Assembly: GCA_019038735.1 (NCBI GenBank)
Contig: JAHOYW010000005.1
Coordinates: 1 to 23,465, forward strand
Direction: 5' to 3'
DNA: 23,465 bases
DNA from: Victivallales bacterium
Lineage (GTDB): Bacteria > Verrucomicrobiota > Lentisphaeria > Victivallales > Victivallaceae
Shown: piece by piece, positions 1 through 7,457 of the stretch
Layout of the letters: each line of letters begins with the position of its first letter
Numbering within the stretch: position 1 is the first letter of the stretch
The notes under the pieces: model-generated
The model's input: only the letters and a program-made list of their open reading frames with translations
Told to the model about the DNA's origin: nothing
Databases searched by the model: none
Translations under genes and position numbers: made by a program

Positions 1-485
<485 letters not shown>

Positions 486-488
486 GCT

Positions 489-555
489 TAAGCAAAACTT
501 GCTTAGCAAATAGATCTAAACCCGAAGTCCAATAATATTGTTCTTCGGGTTTTTT
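489..555 (+). terminator. Two hairpins and a T-run between gap and pgk
   Basis: A 7-bp hairpin (TAAGCAA, loop AAC, TTGCTTA, 489-505) lies just after the gap stop codon. A second hairpin follows with 10-bp arms AAACCCGAAG (518-527) and CTTCGGGTTT (543-552), a 15-nt loop and a short T-run to 555. The second has the form of an intrinsic terminator. It lies only 28 bases before pgk, so it may be a partial terminator or 3'-end stabiliser that lets some transcription continue into pgk. Confidence 0.75.
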
Positions 556-582
556 CATTAAAAAATCCATACGGAGAAAATT

Positions 583-1806
583 ATGAATTTGAATAAAAAA
601 ACTGTCAAGGACGTTGATCTTAACGGTAAACGCGTAATCATGCGTGTTGACTTTAATGTTCCACTAAAAGACGGCGTAATAACTGACGATACTCGTATTC
701 GCGCGGCTCTGCCTACCATTAAGTATATCATCGAAAATGGCGCGTCATTAACTCTTTTGACACATCTCGGGCGCCCTAAAGGCGAAGCTAATCCGGAATT
801 TACCGTGAAGCCGGCAGCTGATCATCTCGCTGCTCTGCTTGGTAAAGATGTCAAATTTGTCAGCGACTGCATTGGAGCAGAAGCTGTTGCCGATGCTCAA
901 GCTCTGAAACCAGGTCAGATCATGTGCTGCGAAAACACTCGCTACCACAAAGAAGAAGATATGAAATGCAAGGGAGACGCGGATAAAATTGCTGCTCAGG
1001 AAGCATTTGCGGCTGAATTGGCTAAGCTCGGTGACGTTTACGTCAATGATGCCTTCGGTACAGCTCATCGCGCTCACGCTTCTACTGCTGTTATCACTAA
1101 ATTTATCGACAAAGAAAACTGCGTAGCAGGTTTTCTTCTTGATAAAGAAATTCAATATCTTGGTCAGGCAGTAGCTAATCCGGCTCGTCCTTTTGCCGCT
1201 ATTATCGGCGGTGCAAAAGTTTCTGGAAAACTCGAAGTGCTTACAGCTCTTATCGAAAAAGTTGATACTATTTTGATTGGTGGCGGAATGGCTTATACTT
1301 TCCTCAAAGCTCTTGGTCATTCAATAGGTAATTCACTTTGCGAAGATGATTTGCTTGATGTAGCAAAAACTACTCTCGAAAAAGCCAAAACAAAAGGTGT
1401 GAAATTCTTGTTGCCTGTTGATAATATAATTGCTGATGATTTCTCTAACGATGCCAACACTGAAATAGTTGGTGTTGAAATTAAAGACGGCTGGCTGGCT
1501 CTGGATATCGGTCCTAAAACAGCTGAATTATATGCCAATGAAATACTCGATGCGAAAACAGTAGTTTGGAACGGACCTATGGGATGTTTTGAAATGCCTA
1601 AGTTCGCTGACGGAACTATGATCGTTTGTTCAGCAGTAGCTGACAGTGATTCTGTAAGCATTATCGGCGGTGGCGACTCGGTCGCGGCGGTTAATCAAAG
1701 CGGACTCGCTGACAAAATGAGCCATATCTCAACAGGTGGCGGAGCTTCTTTGGAATTTCTCGAAGGAAAAGACCTCCCGGGAGTATGTGCTTTAACTGAT
1801 CGTTAG
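583..1806 (+). CDS. pgk: Phosphoglycerate kinase
   Basis: It transfers the acyl phosphate of 1,3-bisphosphoglycerate to ADP, giving 3-phosphoglycerate and ATP in glycolysis, in the cytosol. The 407-residue length is typical. Visible hallmarks are MRVDFNVPL near residue 20, the HLGRPKG substrate loop, the NDAFGTAHR motif, the nucleotide-binding GGAKVSGK segment, WNGPMGCFE, IIGGGDSVAAV and the C-terminal STGGGASLEFLEG. The ATG at 583 has GGAG at 573-576, a good spacing. It follows gap and is closed by a strong terminator. The long antisense open frames inside it (748-1320 and 1317-1661, minus strand) match nothing and are taken as shadows. Confidence 0.99.
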   Translation: MNLNKKTVKDVDLNGKRVIMRVDFNVPLKDGVITDDTRIRAALPTIKYIIENGASLTLLTHLGRPKGEANPEFTVKPAADHLAALLGKDVKFVSDCIGAEAVADAQALKPGQIMCCENTRYHKEEDMKCKGDADKIAAQEAFAAELAKLGDVYVNDAFGTAHRAHASTAVITKFIDKENCVAGFLLDKEIQYLGQAVANPARPFAAIIGGAKVSGKLEVLTALIEKVDTILIGGGMAYTFLKALGHSIGNSLCEDDLLDVAKTTLEKAKTKGVKFLLPVDNIIADDFSNDANTEIVGVEIKDGWLALDIGPKTAELYANEILDAKTVVWNGPMGCFEMPKFADGTMIVCSAVADSDSVSIIGGGDSVAAVNQSGLADKMSHISTGGGASLEFLEGKDLPGVCALTDR

Positions 1807-1821
1807 TCATCAAAGACTATT

Positions 1822-1858
1822 AGCTAAGGAGCAATTTTACTCCTTAGCTTTTTTTTTT
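1822..1858 (+). terminator. Intrinsic terminator after pgk
   Basis: Perfect 10-bp stem AGCTAAGGAG (1822-1831) and CTCCTTAGCT (1840-1849) with an 8-nt loop, followed by an unbroken T-run to 1858. It lies 15 bases after the pgk stop. A second, all-AT hairpin with a T-run (ATCAAT, TTTT, ATTGAT, 1882-1897) lies a little downstream and may be a back-up. Confidence 0.92.
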
Positions 1859-2225
1859 GCAATTAATAGCTTTTTAACCATATCAATTTTTATTGATTTT
1901 TTAAAGAGTCTTAATTCTTTTGTAAGGGTTTAATTATTAATATGTTACCTTGTAGATTGTTGATTTAGATAAAATTTTCTTTATGTATTTACATTTCATT
2001 TGCTCTTTGATGACATGTTGCAATTCGTTTGCAATAAGCTAATTATGATTCAGTAATGAAGTTGGCACAGAACTTTCTATATAACTTAATGAGAATGAGA
2101 GGATATAGTATTACTTGCTTGGAGGCTTTCAGAGGAGGAGGCGTATAGCTAAGAGGGGTATGTTTGCCGAGTTTCGTTTGCTTTTACGAGCAATCGGATT
2201 TCGGTTTTTTTGTCTTTCGACAATA
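1859..2225 (+). other. Gene-free stretch with a possible small transcript
   Basis: No convincing protein gene is visible between the pgk terminator and the promoter region of the next gene. The stretch is AT-rich up to about 2090 and then becomes purine-rich, with several GGAGG-like tracts at about 2120-2160. It ends in the terminator-like hairpin listed separately at 2167-2211. Because pgk already has its own terminator, a second terminator far downstream suggests an independent short RNA somewhere in about 2000-2211. It matches neither RNase P RNA, tmRNA nor SRP RNA as I know them. I could not fix a convincing promoter, so start and size are unknown. Confidence 0.35.
2167..2211 (+). terminator. 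Terminator-like hairpin ending an orphan transcript
   Basis: A long imperfect hairpin: CCGAGTTT then CGTTTGCT (2167-2182), loop TTTACG, AGCAATCG then GATTTCGG (2189-2204). It has three T:T or wobble interruptions per arm at most and is followed by seven T residues (2205-2211). It is some 350 bases past the pgk terminator and upstream of the next gene's own promoter, so it belongs to neither gene. A 22-codon frame from the ATG at 2160 overlaps it and is probably accidental. Confidence 0.6.
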
Positions 2226-2295
2226 TAAAATGAAGTAAATCCAAAATATATATTTCTCATTTTAGGTTCAACTTATATTTTATTTACTCATTTTA
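2226..2295 (+). repeat. Imperfect inverted repeat abutting a -35 box
   Basis: The left arm (2226-2250, starting TAAAATGAAGTAAAT) and the right arm (about 2273-2295, ending ATTTACTCATTTTA) are reverse complements with one single-base and one two-base interruption over about 22 paired positions. They are separated by about 22 bases. The right arm ends exactly where the -35 element of the promoter at 2296-2324 begins. This could be an operator or a cruciform or hairpin element. It is AT-rich, so some of the match could be composition. Confidence 0.5.
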
Positions 2296-2324
2296 TTGCA
2301 ATTTAAAAGATTGAATACTATAAT
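2296..2324 (+). promoter_or_regulatory. Sigma-70-type promoter for the phosphoesterase gene
   Basis: TTGCAA (2296-2301), 17-base spacer, and a perfect TATAAT (2319-2324). The predicted transcription start near 2331 gives a leader of about 35 nt before the ATG at 2366. It also excludes the TTG at 2327 as a translation start, because that codon would lie upstream of the predicted RNA start. Confidence 0.8.
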
Positions 2325-2365
2325 TATTGCAGGAGTTTTTTTTAAGCAATCAGGGAGTTTGCTTT

Positions 2366-3463
2366 ATGAGTGATTCGCCACATGTATTTATATATCTGAC
2401 CGGTCCAGGTTGGCATATCCTTCAAGAACATGGGTTTCTTAATAAAGATTGCAAACATCAATTTCCTATACATGCCCAACTAGGTTGTTCACATGCGGCA
2501 CTTTCTACCGCGCTTACAGGCAAAAAACCGGATGAACATGGTCGTTTCAGCAGTTATTATTTTAAAAAGAGCAATACCGCGCTGGAAACCGCACAGCGTT
2601 TTTATACTAAAGTCCTAGGCAAAAAATCTGGTTATTATGGAAAATACTCTGTTCCTATACGCAATCTTAATTGTTTTGTGCAAAGTAATCATCAAGCAAT
2701 GAGTTTAACTCCTGGTCACTTTGCTCCTTTAATTAGTATAGTTGATTTGGTTAAAGAAAAAAAATTAGCTCATTGTATTGTTAATGCAAACTCTAGTTCT
2801 CCAATTCCGGCTTTAAAGAATATAACTCGCAGACTCGAAAATAAATCTCTAGACTTTGCCTTTGTGCAGATTGAGGAAATGGATAATTTACTACATTATT
2901 ATCCGCGTGACCATCAAAGAATTAGCAAGAAGTTAAAGCAGTACGAAAAACAAATAAAAAAAATTATTTCAGCAGGCAATACTAAAAATTCAAATTTTAA
3001 TTTAACAGTATTGTCTGGACATGGCATGACTTTTGCGCCGCAAAAAATAAATATTAAAAAGAAAATTGATTCTCTTGGGATGACTTACGGATATGATTAT
3101 CATGCTGTCTATGATCCGACTATGGCCTTGTTCTGGTACAAGACTAAGTTTGCTAAATCCATTATTTTGGATAAATTACGTGAACTTAGGCATTGTAAGG
3201 TATTGAATTTAAAAGACAAAAAAGATTTTGGAGTAAATTTTAAAGACCGTCGTTATGGTGAAACAATTGCCTTAGTTGATCCGGGATTTCAAATTTCACC
3301 AAATGACGTATTGGCAAAGCCATTACCCGGGATGCATGGTTATGATCCATATCATTCTGACTCACTCGGAGCCTGCCTCTCCACTCAGGCAATAGCCCCT
3401 TCGCCAGGGCAGGTCAAAGATTTTTTTAATATCATGGCAAACTTTGTCAATGAGCATCAATAA
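2366..3463 (+). CDS. Alkaline phosphatase superfamily phosphoesterase (nucleotide pyrophosphatase/phosphodiesterase-like)
   Basis: About 365 residues. The fold family is suggested by a nucleophile region (GCSHAALSTALTGKKPDEHG, near residues 40-59), a metal-ligand pair in VQIEEMDNLLHYYP (Asp and His near 172-176), SGHGM near 217-221 and the C-terminal GMHGYDP near 322. The family hydrolyses phosphate mono- or diesters with two metal ions; the substrate here is unknown. The usual SDHG metal motif reads SGHG, so one expected aspartate is absent. No signal peptide is visible, so it is probably cytosolic. I chose the ATG at 2366 because GGAG sits at 2354-2357. It is a single gene with its own promoter, and it is lysine-rich and more AT-rich than its neighbours, which may mean horizontal transfer. 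Its tail overlaps folK by 17 bases, convergently. Confidence 0.75.
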   Translation: MSDSPHVFIYLTGPGWHILQEHGFLNKDCKHQFPIHAQLGCSHAALSTALTGKKPDEHGRFSSYYFKKSNTALETAQRFYTKVLGKKSGYYGKYSVPIRNLNCFVQSNHQAMSLTPGHFAPLISIVDLVKEKKLAHCIVNANSSSPIPALKNITRRLENKSLDFAFVQIEEMDNLLHYYPRDHQRISKKLKQYEKQIKKIISAGNTKNSNFNLTVLSGHGMTFAPQKINIKKKIDSLGMTYGYDYHAVYDPTMALFWYKTKFAKSIILDKLRELRHCKVLNLKDKKDFGVNFKDRRYGETIALVDPGFQISPNDVLAKPLPGMHGYDPYHSDSLGACLSTQAIAPSPGQVKDFFNIMANFVNEHQ

Positions 3464-3917
3464 TTTGTCTGACGCTTTCGGCAGTGTCCGGAAAAATCCA
3501 TTCAGGAGCTATATCGGCTAGTGGTTTCAGGACAAAGAGGCGGCTTGCGGCGCGGGGATGCGGGATTTGTAAATTGCTTGTTTTGATTATTTTATTGCCA
3601 AATAAAATTATATCTAAATCCAGAGTACGTGGGGCGTTGAAAGCATGTTTTTCCGGGCGTCCAGCGGAGATTTCTATTTTTTGACATAATTTCAACAGTT
3701 TTTCTGCTGTTCCTGCCCATTCGCCGATTAACGCGGCATTAGTGAAATCTGGCGAGTCTGGCGGACAACTTTCTGCTTTGCTGTAAAATAATGCTGACAT
3801 TTTTATATTTTTTAAACCATTTTTACTTAATTTACTTATTGCGGAAGTAAAAACAGCTTGACTGTCACCTATATTCCCACCTAGAGCAATGGCTATTTTA
3901 TTTAATTTTGTCTTCAT
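3447..3917 (-). CDS. folK: 2-amino-4-hydroxy-6-hydroxymethyldihydropteridine pyrophosphokinase (HPPK)
   Basis: It transfers pyrophosphate from ATP to 6-hydroxymethyl-7,8-dihydropterin in folate synthesis. At 156 residues it matches the usual monofunctional length of about 160. Visible motifs are the N-terminal ALGGNIGD (11-18), GRP near 86-88, the signature RTLDLDIILFG (97-107) with its metal-binding aspartates, and IPHPRA (118-123). I chose the ATG at 3917 rather than the TTG two codons upstream because AGGA lies 7 bases before it. No other folate gene is adjacent. Its end overlaps the convergent phosphoesterase gene by 17 bases. Confidence 0.93.
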   Translation of the reverse strand: MKTKLNKIAIALGGNIGDSQAVFTSAISKLSKNGLKNIKMSALFYSKAESCPPDSPDFTNAALIGEWAGTAEKLLKLCQKIEISAGRPEKHAFNAPRTLDLDIILFGNKIIKTSNLQIPHPRAASRLFVLKPLADIAPEWIFPDTAESVRQIIDAH

Positions 3918-3941
3918 TCTCAATCCTTGTTCGAAAAACCC

Positions 3942-3969
3942 TTGTTGCGGGGTTATATTTCATTAATAT
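3942..3969 (+). promoter_or_regulatory. Candidate promoter for fmt
   Basis: TTGTTG (3942-3947), 16-base spacer, and TAATAT (3964-3969) in the 89-base gap between the divergent folK and fmt starts. The predicted RNA would have a leader of about 30 nt with no Shine-Dalgarno sequence. Confidence 0.45.
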
Positions 3970-4006
3970 ACAACAGATTAATAAACTTTTTAATTAAAAT
4001 TTAATA

Positions 4007-4957
4007 ATGATTGATAAAATTCGCATATATTTTATGGGCGCGGGCAAAATAGCCGTGCCGCTACTGCAAACTCTCGCGGGAGCGGAAAGTATTGAATTGC
4101 TCGGAATCGGTACACAAGTTGATCAGCGGGCGGGCAGGAAAAAACAGTTTAGACCAACACCGGTCGGACAGTTTGCCGTAGAAAATAAACTTGAAGCAGA
4201 CAAGATAGAGTCTGTTAAAGCTTCGGGTTTTATGGATAAAATACGCGCTCTTGATTTGGATTTTATTGTTGTCGTGTCCTTTGGACAGATTTTGCGTCAG
4301 GAGCTTCTGGATATTCCAGGATGCTGTTGCCTGAATGTTCATGCGTCTATTTTACCTGAATACCGTGGAGCTTCGCCGATAAGTGCCGCGGTCCTTAATG
4401 GTGATGTTGAGAGCGGCATTGCTTTTATGAAAATGGATAAAGGTCTTGATACCGGGGATGTCTATAAAATTTTAAAAATGCCGCTTCAAGGGAATGAATA
4501 TGCTGATTCGCTTGAAAAGAAATTGGGAGATCTGGCGGCTGAAAACATTGTTGAAACTTTGGAACAAATAAAGAACGGACAATTATTAGCTTGTAAACAA
4601 GACGAAAAACAAGCGACTTTGACTAGTAAAGTCAAAAAAGATGACGGTGAAATTAATTGGAGTCTGCCGGCAGAGAAGATTGAAGCAATGGTCAGAGCCT
4701 ACCACTCATGGCCGGGAGCTTATTTTACTTTGCAGGGCAAAAAAGGACAAATTAAACTCAATATTATTGAGGCACGTTGTGTAAAAGATATATCCGGGGA
4801 AGCCGGAAGAGTTTTACAAGCAGACAAAAAAGCTTTGATTATCGCATGCGGCGGAGAGGCTTTAGAAATTTTAAGATTAGTTCCTCAGGGAAAAAAAGAA
4901 ATGTCAGGACCAGCTTTCTTGAATGGTCACCGCTTGAGTGCGGGAACAAAAATTTAA
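4007..4957 (+). CDS. fmt: Methionyl-tRNA formyltransferase
   Basis: It formylates the amino group of methionyl-initiator tRNA using 10-formyl-tetrahydrofolate. At 316 residues it has the normal length. The N-terminal IRIYFMGAGKIAVP corresponds to the family start. The catalytic block NVHASILPEYRGASP (110-124) gives Asn110 and His112, with Asp148 in MDKGLDTGD. The C-terminal OB-fold tRNA-binding domain begins near residue 205 (KKDDGEINW, RAYHSWPGAYF). The ATG at 4007 is needed to include the first strand but has no visible ribosome binding site in an AT-only leader. The next gene, rng, starts 23 bases after the stop and is probably co-transcribed. Confidence 0.97.
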   Translation: MIDKIRIYFMGAGKIAVPLLQTLAGAESIELLGIGTQVDQRAGRKKQFRPTPVGQFAVENKLEADKIESVKASGFMDKIRALDLDFIVVVSFGQILRQELLDIPGCCCLNVHASILPEYRGASPISAAVLNGDVESGIAFMKMDKGLDTGDVYKILKMPLQGNEYADSLEKKLGDLAAENIVETLEQIKNGQLLACKQDEKQATLTSKVKKDDGEINWSLPAEKIEAMVRAYHSWPGAYFTLQGKKGQIKLNIIEARCVKDISGEAGRVLQADKKALIIACGGEALEILRLVPQGKKEMSGPAFLNGHRLSAGTKI

Positions 4958-4980
4958 TTATGAAAAGGATGATAAATCAG

Positions 4981-6630
4981 ATGGAAAAAACAAAAAAACG
5001 AATAATACTTAGCTGCGAAACGCTGGAAACACGTTTTGCCTTGCTAAACAATGACAAACTGGAAGAATACGAAATCGAGCGGGAAAGCGATGTCGCTAAA
5101 GCTGGCTCGGTGTATCTTGGGAAAATTGTAAATCTTGAAGCATCACTGCATGCCGCTTTTGTTGATATTGGCGCGGGCAAAAACGCTTTTCTGCATTATT
5201 GGGATATGCTTCCGGCGACTTTCGATATGAAAGATAAACTGCCTGACGATGAAAAAGGAAAAGAACAGGGTGTTAAAAAGAAAAATACACCTTTTGCTGA
5301 GAAGGTAAATTCTTTTTTGAAAAAGGACACCAAGTCCAAGCAAATTCGAGAAAAAAAGACAAAGCGTCAGAGGCAGCAATACACCATAAAAGATATTCCA
5401 ACTCTTTTCCCTCCTGGAACAGAATTACTTGTACAGGTAGTCAAAGCACCAATCGGAACTAAAGGCGCCAGACTGACGACAAACATTTCAATACCGGGTC
5501 GTTATCTTGTGCTGTTACCATATTCGGATCACATCGGATTGTCTAGTAAGATTGATAAAAAAGCGGAACGTAGCAGGTTGAAAAAGATTATTTCCAGTCT
5601 TGACATACCGCAAGGGATGGGAGTGATTTGCCGTACCGTTGGAGAGGGGCGAAAAGGAATATTTTTTAAGCGTGATCTTGATATGTTACTTGATTACTGG
5701 CATAAAGTGGAAAATATGTTGGAAAAACCTAAAGTTCCCTGTGAAGTTTATCGCGAACCGAATTTGCTTGAGCGAACTGTGCGTGATTTAATGACGGAGG
5801 ATATTGACGAAATTCATATTGATAACGCGGAAGATTACAGCAAAATCCGTAATTTATTGAATAAGTTTGGCGGTCAAAAAATGGCGGCGAAAGCCGCGTG
5901 TTACAAACAGGCGAAACCAATTTTTGAGTTTTTTAATGTCAAAAATCAGATTAATCAAATTTTCACCCGTGAAGTACCTCTGCCGAGCGGCGGTTGTATT
6001 TGTATAGATGAGACCGAAGCTTTGATTGCTATTGACGTCAATACCGGCAAAGGCAAAGGAAAACGTGTTGGCGAACATCCCGAAGTTATTGTTCAAACCA
6101 ATATCGAAGCTGCTGAAGAAGTCGCTCGTCAATTGCGTTTGCGCAATATCGGAGGTCTGGTCGTAATTGACTTCATAGATATGCGTGCATCGCGGGATCG
6201 CGATCAAATATTTAAACTTATGCGTAAGCTGGTAAGAAATGACCGGGCTAAATCCAAAATTCTTCCGCTCAGTCGTTTAGGTTTAATGGAAATGACCCGC
6301 CAGCGCGAACACGAAAGTTTGCAAAGCACTGTTCTTGATCGTTGTCCTTACTGTAGTGGTTCCGGTCATGTTAAATCATCTTTATCAATGAGTGTGGAAA
6401 TTCAAAGACGTTTACATTCTATATTCAAATCACGAGGGAACAAACGTATTGCAATCCGTATTTTCATGCATCCGGACATCTTGACGCGTTTGAAAAACGA
6501 GGATGCTGAATTGTTTGACAGTCTCGAAAAGGAGTACGGCAGAGATTTAAGTTTCCGTGGCGACAGCAGTATGCATCATGAGGAATTTAAGCTGGTGGAG
6601 CCTGAAAGCGGTAGGATATTAAAGGGCTGA
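4981..6630 (+). CDS. rng: Ribonuclease G/E family endoribonuclease
   Basis: A single-strand-specific endoribonuclease for rRNA maturation and mRNA decay. At 549 residues it is longer than classical RNase G (about 490) and lacks the long C-terminal scaffold of RNase E. The S1-like domain starts at SVYLGKIVNLEASLHAAF (43-60). It is interrupted by a lysine-rich insertion at about 80-140 and resumes at PPGTELLVQV. The catalytic metal aspartates are in AIDVNTGKG (Asp352) and VVIDFIDM (Asp397). The zinc-link motif is CPYCSGSGH (Cys455, Cys458). Three in-frame ATGs exist (4960, 4969, 4981); only the last has a usable AAGGA, 11 bases upstream at 4965-4969. The frame stays open upstream into fmt, but that part is not family sequence. 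Confidence 0.95.
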   Translation: MEKTKKRIILSCETLETRFALLNNDKLEEYEIERESDVAKAGSVYLGKIVNLEASLHAAFVDIGAGKNAFLHYWDMLPATFDMKDKLPDDEKGKEQGVKKKNTPFAEKVNSFLKKDTKSKQIREKKTKRQRQQYTIKDIPTLFPPGTELLVQVVKAPIGTKGARLTTNISIPGRYLVLLPYSDHIGLSSKIDKKAERSRLKKIISSLDIPQGMGVICRTVGEGRKGIFFKRDLDMLLDYWHKVENMLEKPKVPCEVYREPNLLERTVRDLMTEDIDEIHIDNAEDYSKIRNLLNKFGGQKMAAKAACYKQAKPIFEFFNVKNQINQIFTREVPLPSGGCICIDETEALIAIDVNTGKGKGKRVGEHPEVIVQTNIEAAEEVARQLRLRNIGGLVVIDFIDMRASRDRDQIFKLMRKLVRNDRAKSKILPLSRLGLMEMTRQREHESLQSTVLDRCPYCSGSGHVKSSLSMSVEIQRRLHSIFKSRGNKRIAIRIFMHPDILTRLKNEDAELFDSLEKEYGRDLSFRGDSSMHHEEFKLVEPESGRILKG

Positions 6631-6720
6631 ATCTTTTAAAATATCCAGTCCAGAATTAATCTGGTCGTGGTCTCGCGGCGACTTTAGCTATAGATATAAA
6701 CACTATGATTTTGACGAACA

Positions 6721-7143
6721 ATGATAAACATCACAAAAAATATAATCATTCCTGATGAGGAATTGAAAGAAGAATTCTTCCTTGCATCAGGCTCCGGCGG
6801 GCAGCATGTCAATAAAGTTGCTACGGCGGTTCGTCTGCGTTATAACGTGCGTACATCCAAAGTCTTGCCTTCTGATCTTCAGCAACGACTTTTGGATAAA
6901 TACCAAGCACGAATAACCAGTGATGGCGAAATATTAATCGAAGCGCGCCGTTCACGCAATCGCGAAAAAAACCGTCTTGACGCGGCGGAACGTTTAAAGG
7001 CATTAATCCTTAACTTTCTGCATCCACCCAAAAAACGTCGTCCAAGCAAGCCAACATACAATTCAGTCAAACGCCGGATTGAAAGCAAAAAAAAACATGG
7101 TGCTAATAAAAAACTAAGAGCAAAAAAGCCATCACTGGATTAG
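6721..7143 (+). CDS. arfB: Alternative ribosome-rescue peptidyl-tRNA hydrolase ArfB (YaeJ)
   Basis: It releases nascent chains from ribosomes stalled without a stop codon. The tail enters the empty mRNA channel and the GGQ loop hydrolyses peptidyl-tRNA. At 140 residues it has the length of ArfB, not of RF1/RF2. The SGSGGQHVNKVATAV motif (23-37) carries GGQ. The C-terminus is the expected long basic tail (KKRRPSKPTYNSVKRRIESK onward). The ATG at 6721 has no clear Shine-Dalgarno sequence. It lies 90 bases after rng on the same strand; that gap holds a small hairpin without a T-run. A structured repeat begins at the base after its stop codon. Confidence 0.95.
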   Translation: MINITKNIIIPDEELKEEFFLASGSGGQHVNKVATAVRLRYNVRTSKVLPSDLQQRLLDKYQARITSDGEILIEARRSRNREKNRLDAAERLKALILNFLHPPKKRRPSKPTYNSVKRRIESKKKHGANKKLRAKKPSLD

Positions 7144-7370
7144 AAAAATCTTCTAAAATAAAAATCCGCTTGACCGCGGTCGCTGGTGTAGCGGGCGACA
7201 GCGCTACTCGTCCCTCTCCAAGGGGCGACACTTAAGCCCGGAGGGCGCATTAGACCAATGCCGTTCTTGACTCTGCGTAGGCTGAGCCTGAGCAAAGCGA
7301 AAGGCAAAAGTGAGGCTTTGGGAAATTAGCATAGCGATATTTTCCAAAGATGCGAACGATCGAGCTGTCA
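7144..7370 (+). repeat. Structured element, left copy (inverted partner at 8480-8688; omega-RNA/HEARO-like)
   Basis: It starts immediately after the arfB stop. Reading +, it has an outer 38-nt block (7145-7182) that matches the other copy at 37 of 38 bases and ends in the palindrome GACCGCGGTC. Hairpin A follows (GTAGC, loop GGGCGACAGC, GCTAC, 7188-7207), then hairpin B abutting it (TCGTCCCT, loop CTCCA, AGGGGCGA, 7208-7228). Next come the linker ACTTAA, hairpin C (GCCC, GGA, GGGC, 7236-7246) and GCATTAGACC. After a variable part lies hairpin D (TTTGGGAAA 7317-7325, TTTTCCAAA 7340-7348), whose 12-nt loop is TAGCATAGCGAT, and finally GATGCGA to GAGCTGTCA (7349-7370). GACAGC in loop A can pair with GCTGTC (7364-7369), a possible pseudoknot, and GCAT (7247-7250) with ATGC (7350-7353). 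No protein frame is supported here. Confidence 0.8.
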
Positions 7371-7396
7371 AAAGAAAATATTTCCTGCTATTTTGA

Positions 7397-7425
7397 TTGA
7401 TTTTATATGTTTTCTACAGTACATT
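7397..7425 (+). promoter_or_regulatory. Candidate promoter for mrr
   Basis: TTGATT (7397-7402), 17-base spacer, and TACATT (7420-7425), upstream of a strong purine-rich ribosome binding site (GGAGAGG, 7449-7455). An alternative -10, TATCAT at 7433-7438, has only a poor -35. This lies inside the left structured element's inner edge, so mrr probably has its own transcript. Confidence 0.35.
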
Positions 7426-7457
7426 AGTGCATTATCATACAGAAAAAAGGAGAGGAA

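Noticed and set aside
748..1661. Long minus-strand open frames inside pgk
   Set aside because: They are antisense to a certain gene, have no ribosome site or recognisable motifs, and arise from codon bias.
2062..2078. Sigma-54-like sequence (TTGGCAC, then TTTCT)
   Set aside because: The -12 element lacks the required GC, and no activator gene or suitable downstream gene is near.
2327..2365. TTG start giving a longer phosphoesterase
   Set aside because: It overlaps the region just after the TATAAT box, upstream of the predicted RNA start; the ATG at 2366 has a proper GGAG.
4777..4980. Extended N-terminus of RNase G overlapping fmt
   Set aside because: The extra residues come from fmt read in another frame and are not RNase G sequence; the ATG at 4981 has the only usable ribosome site.
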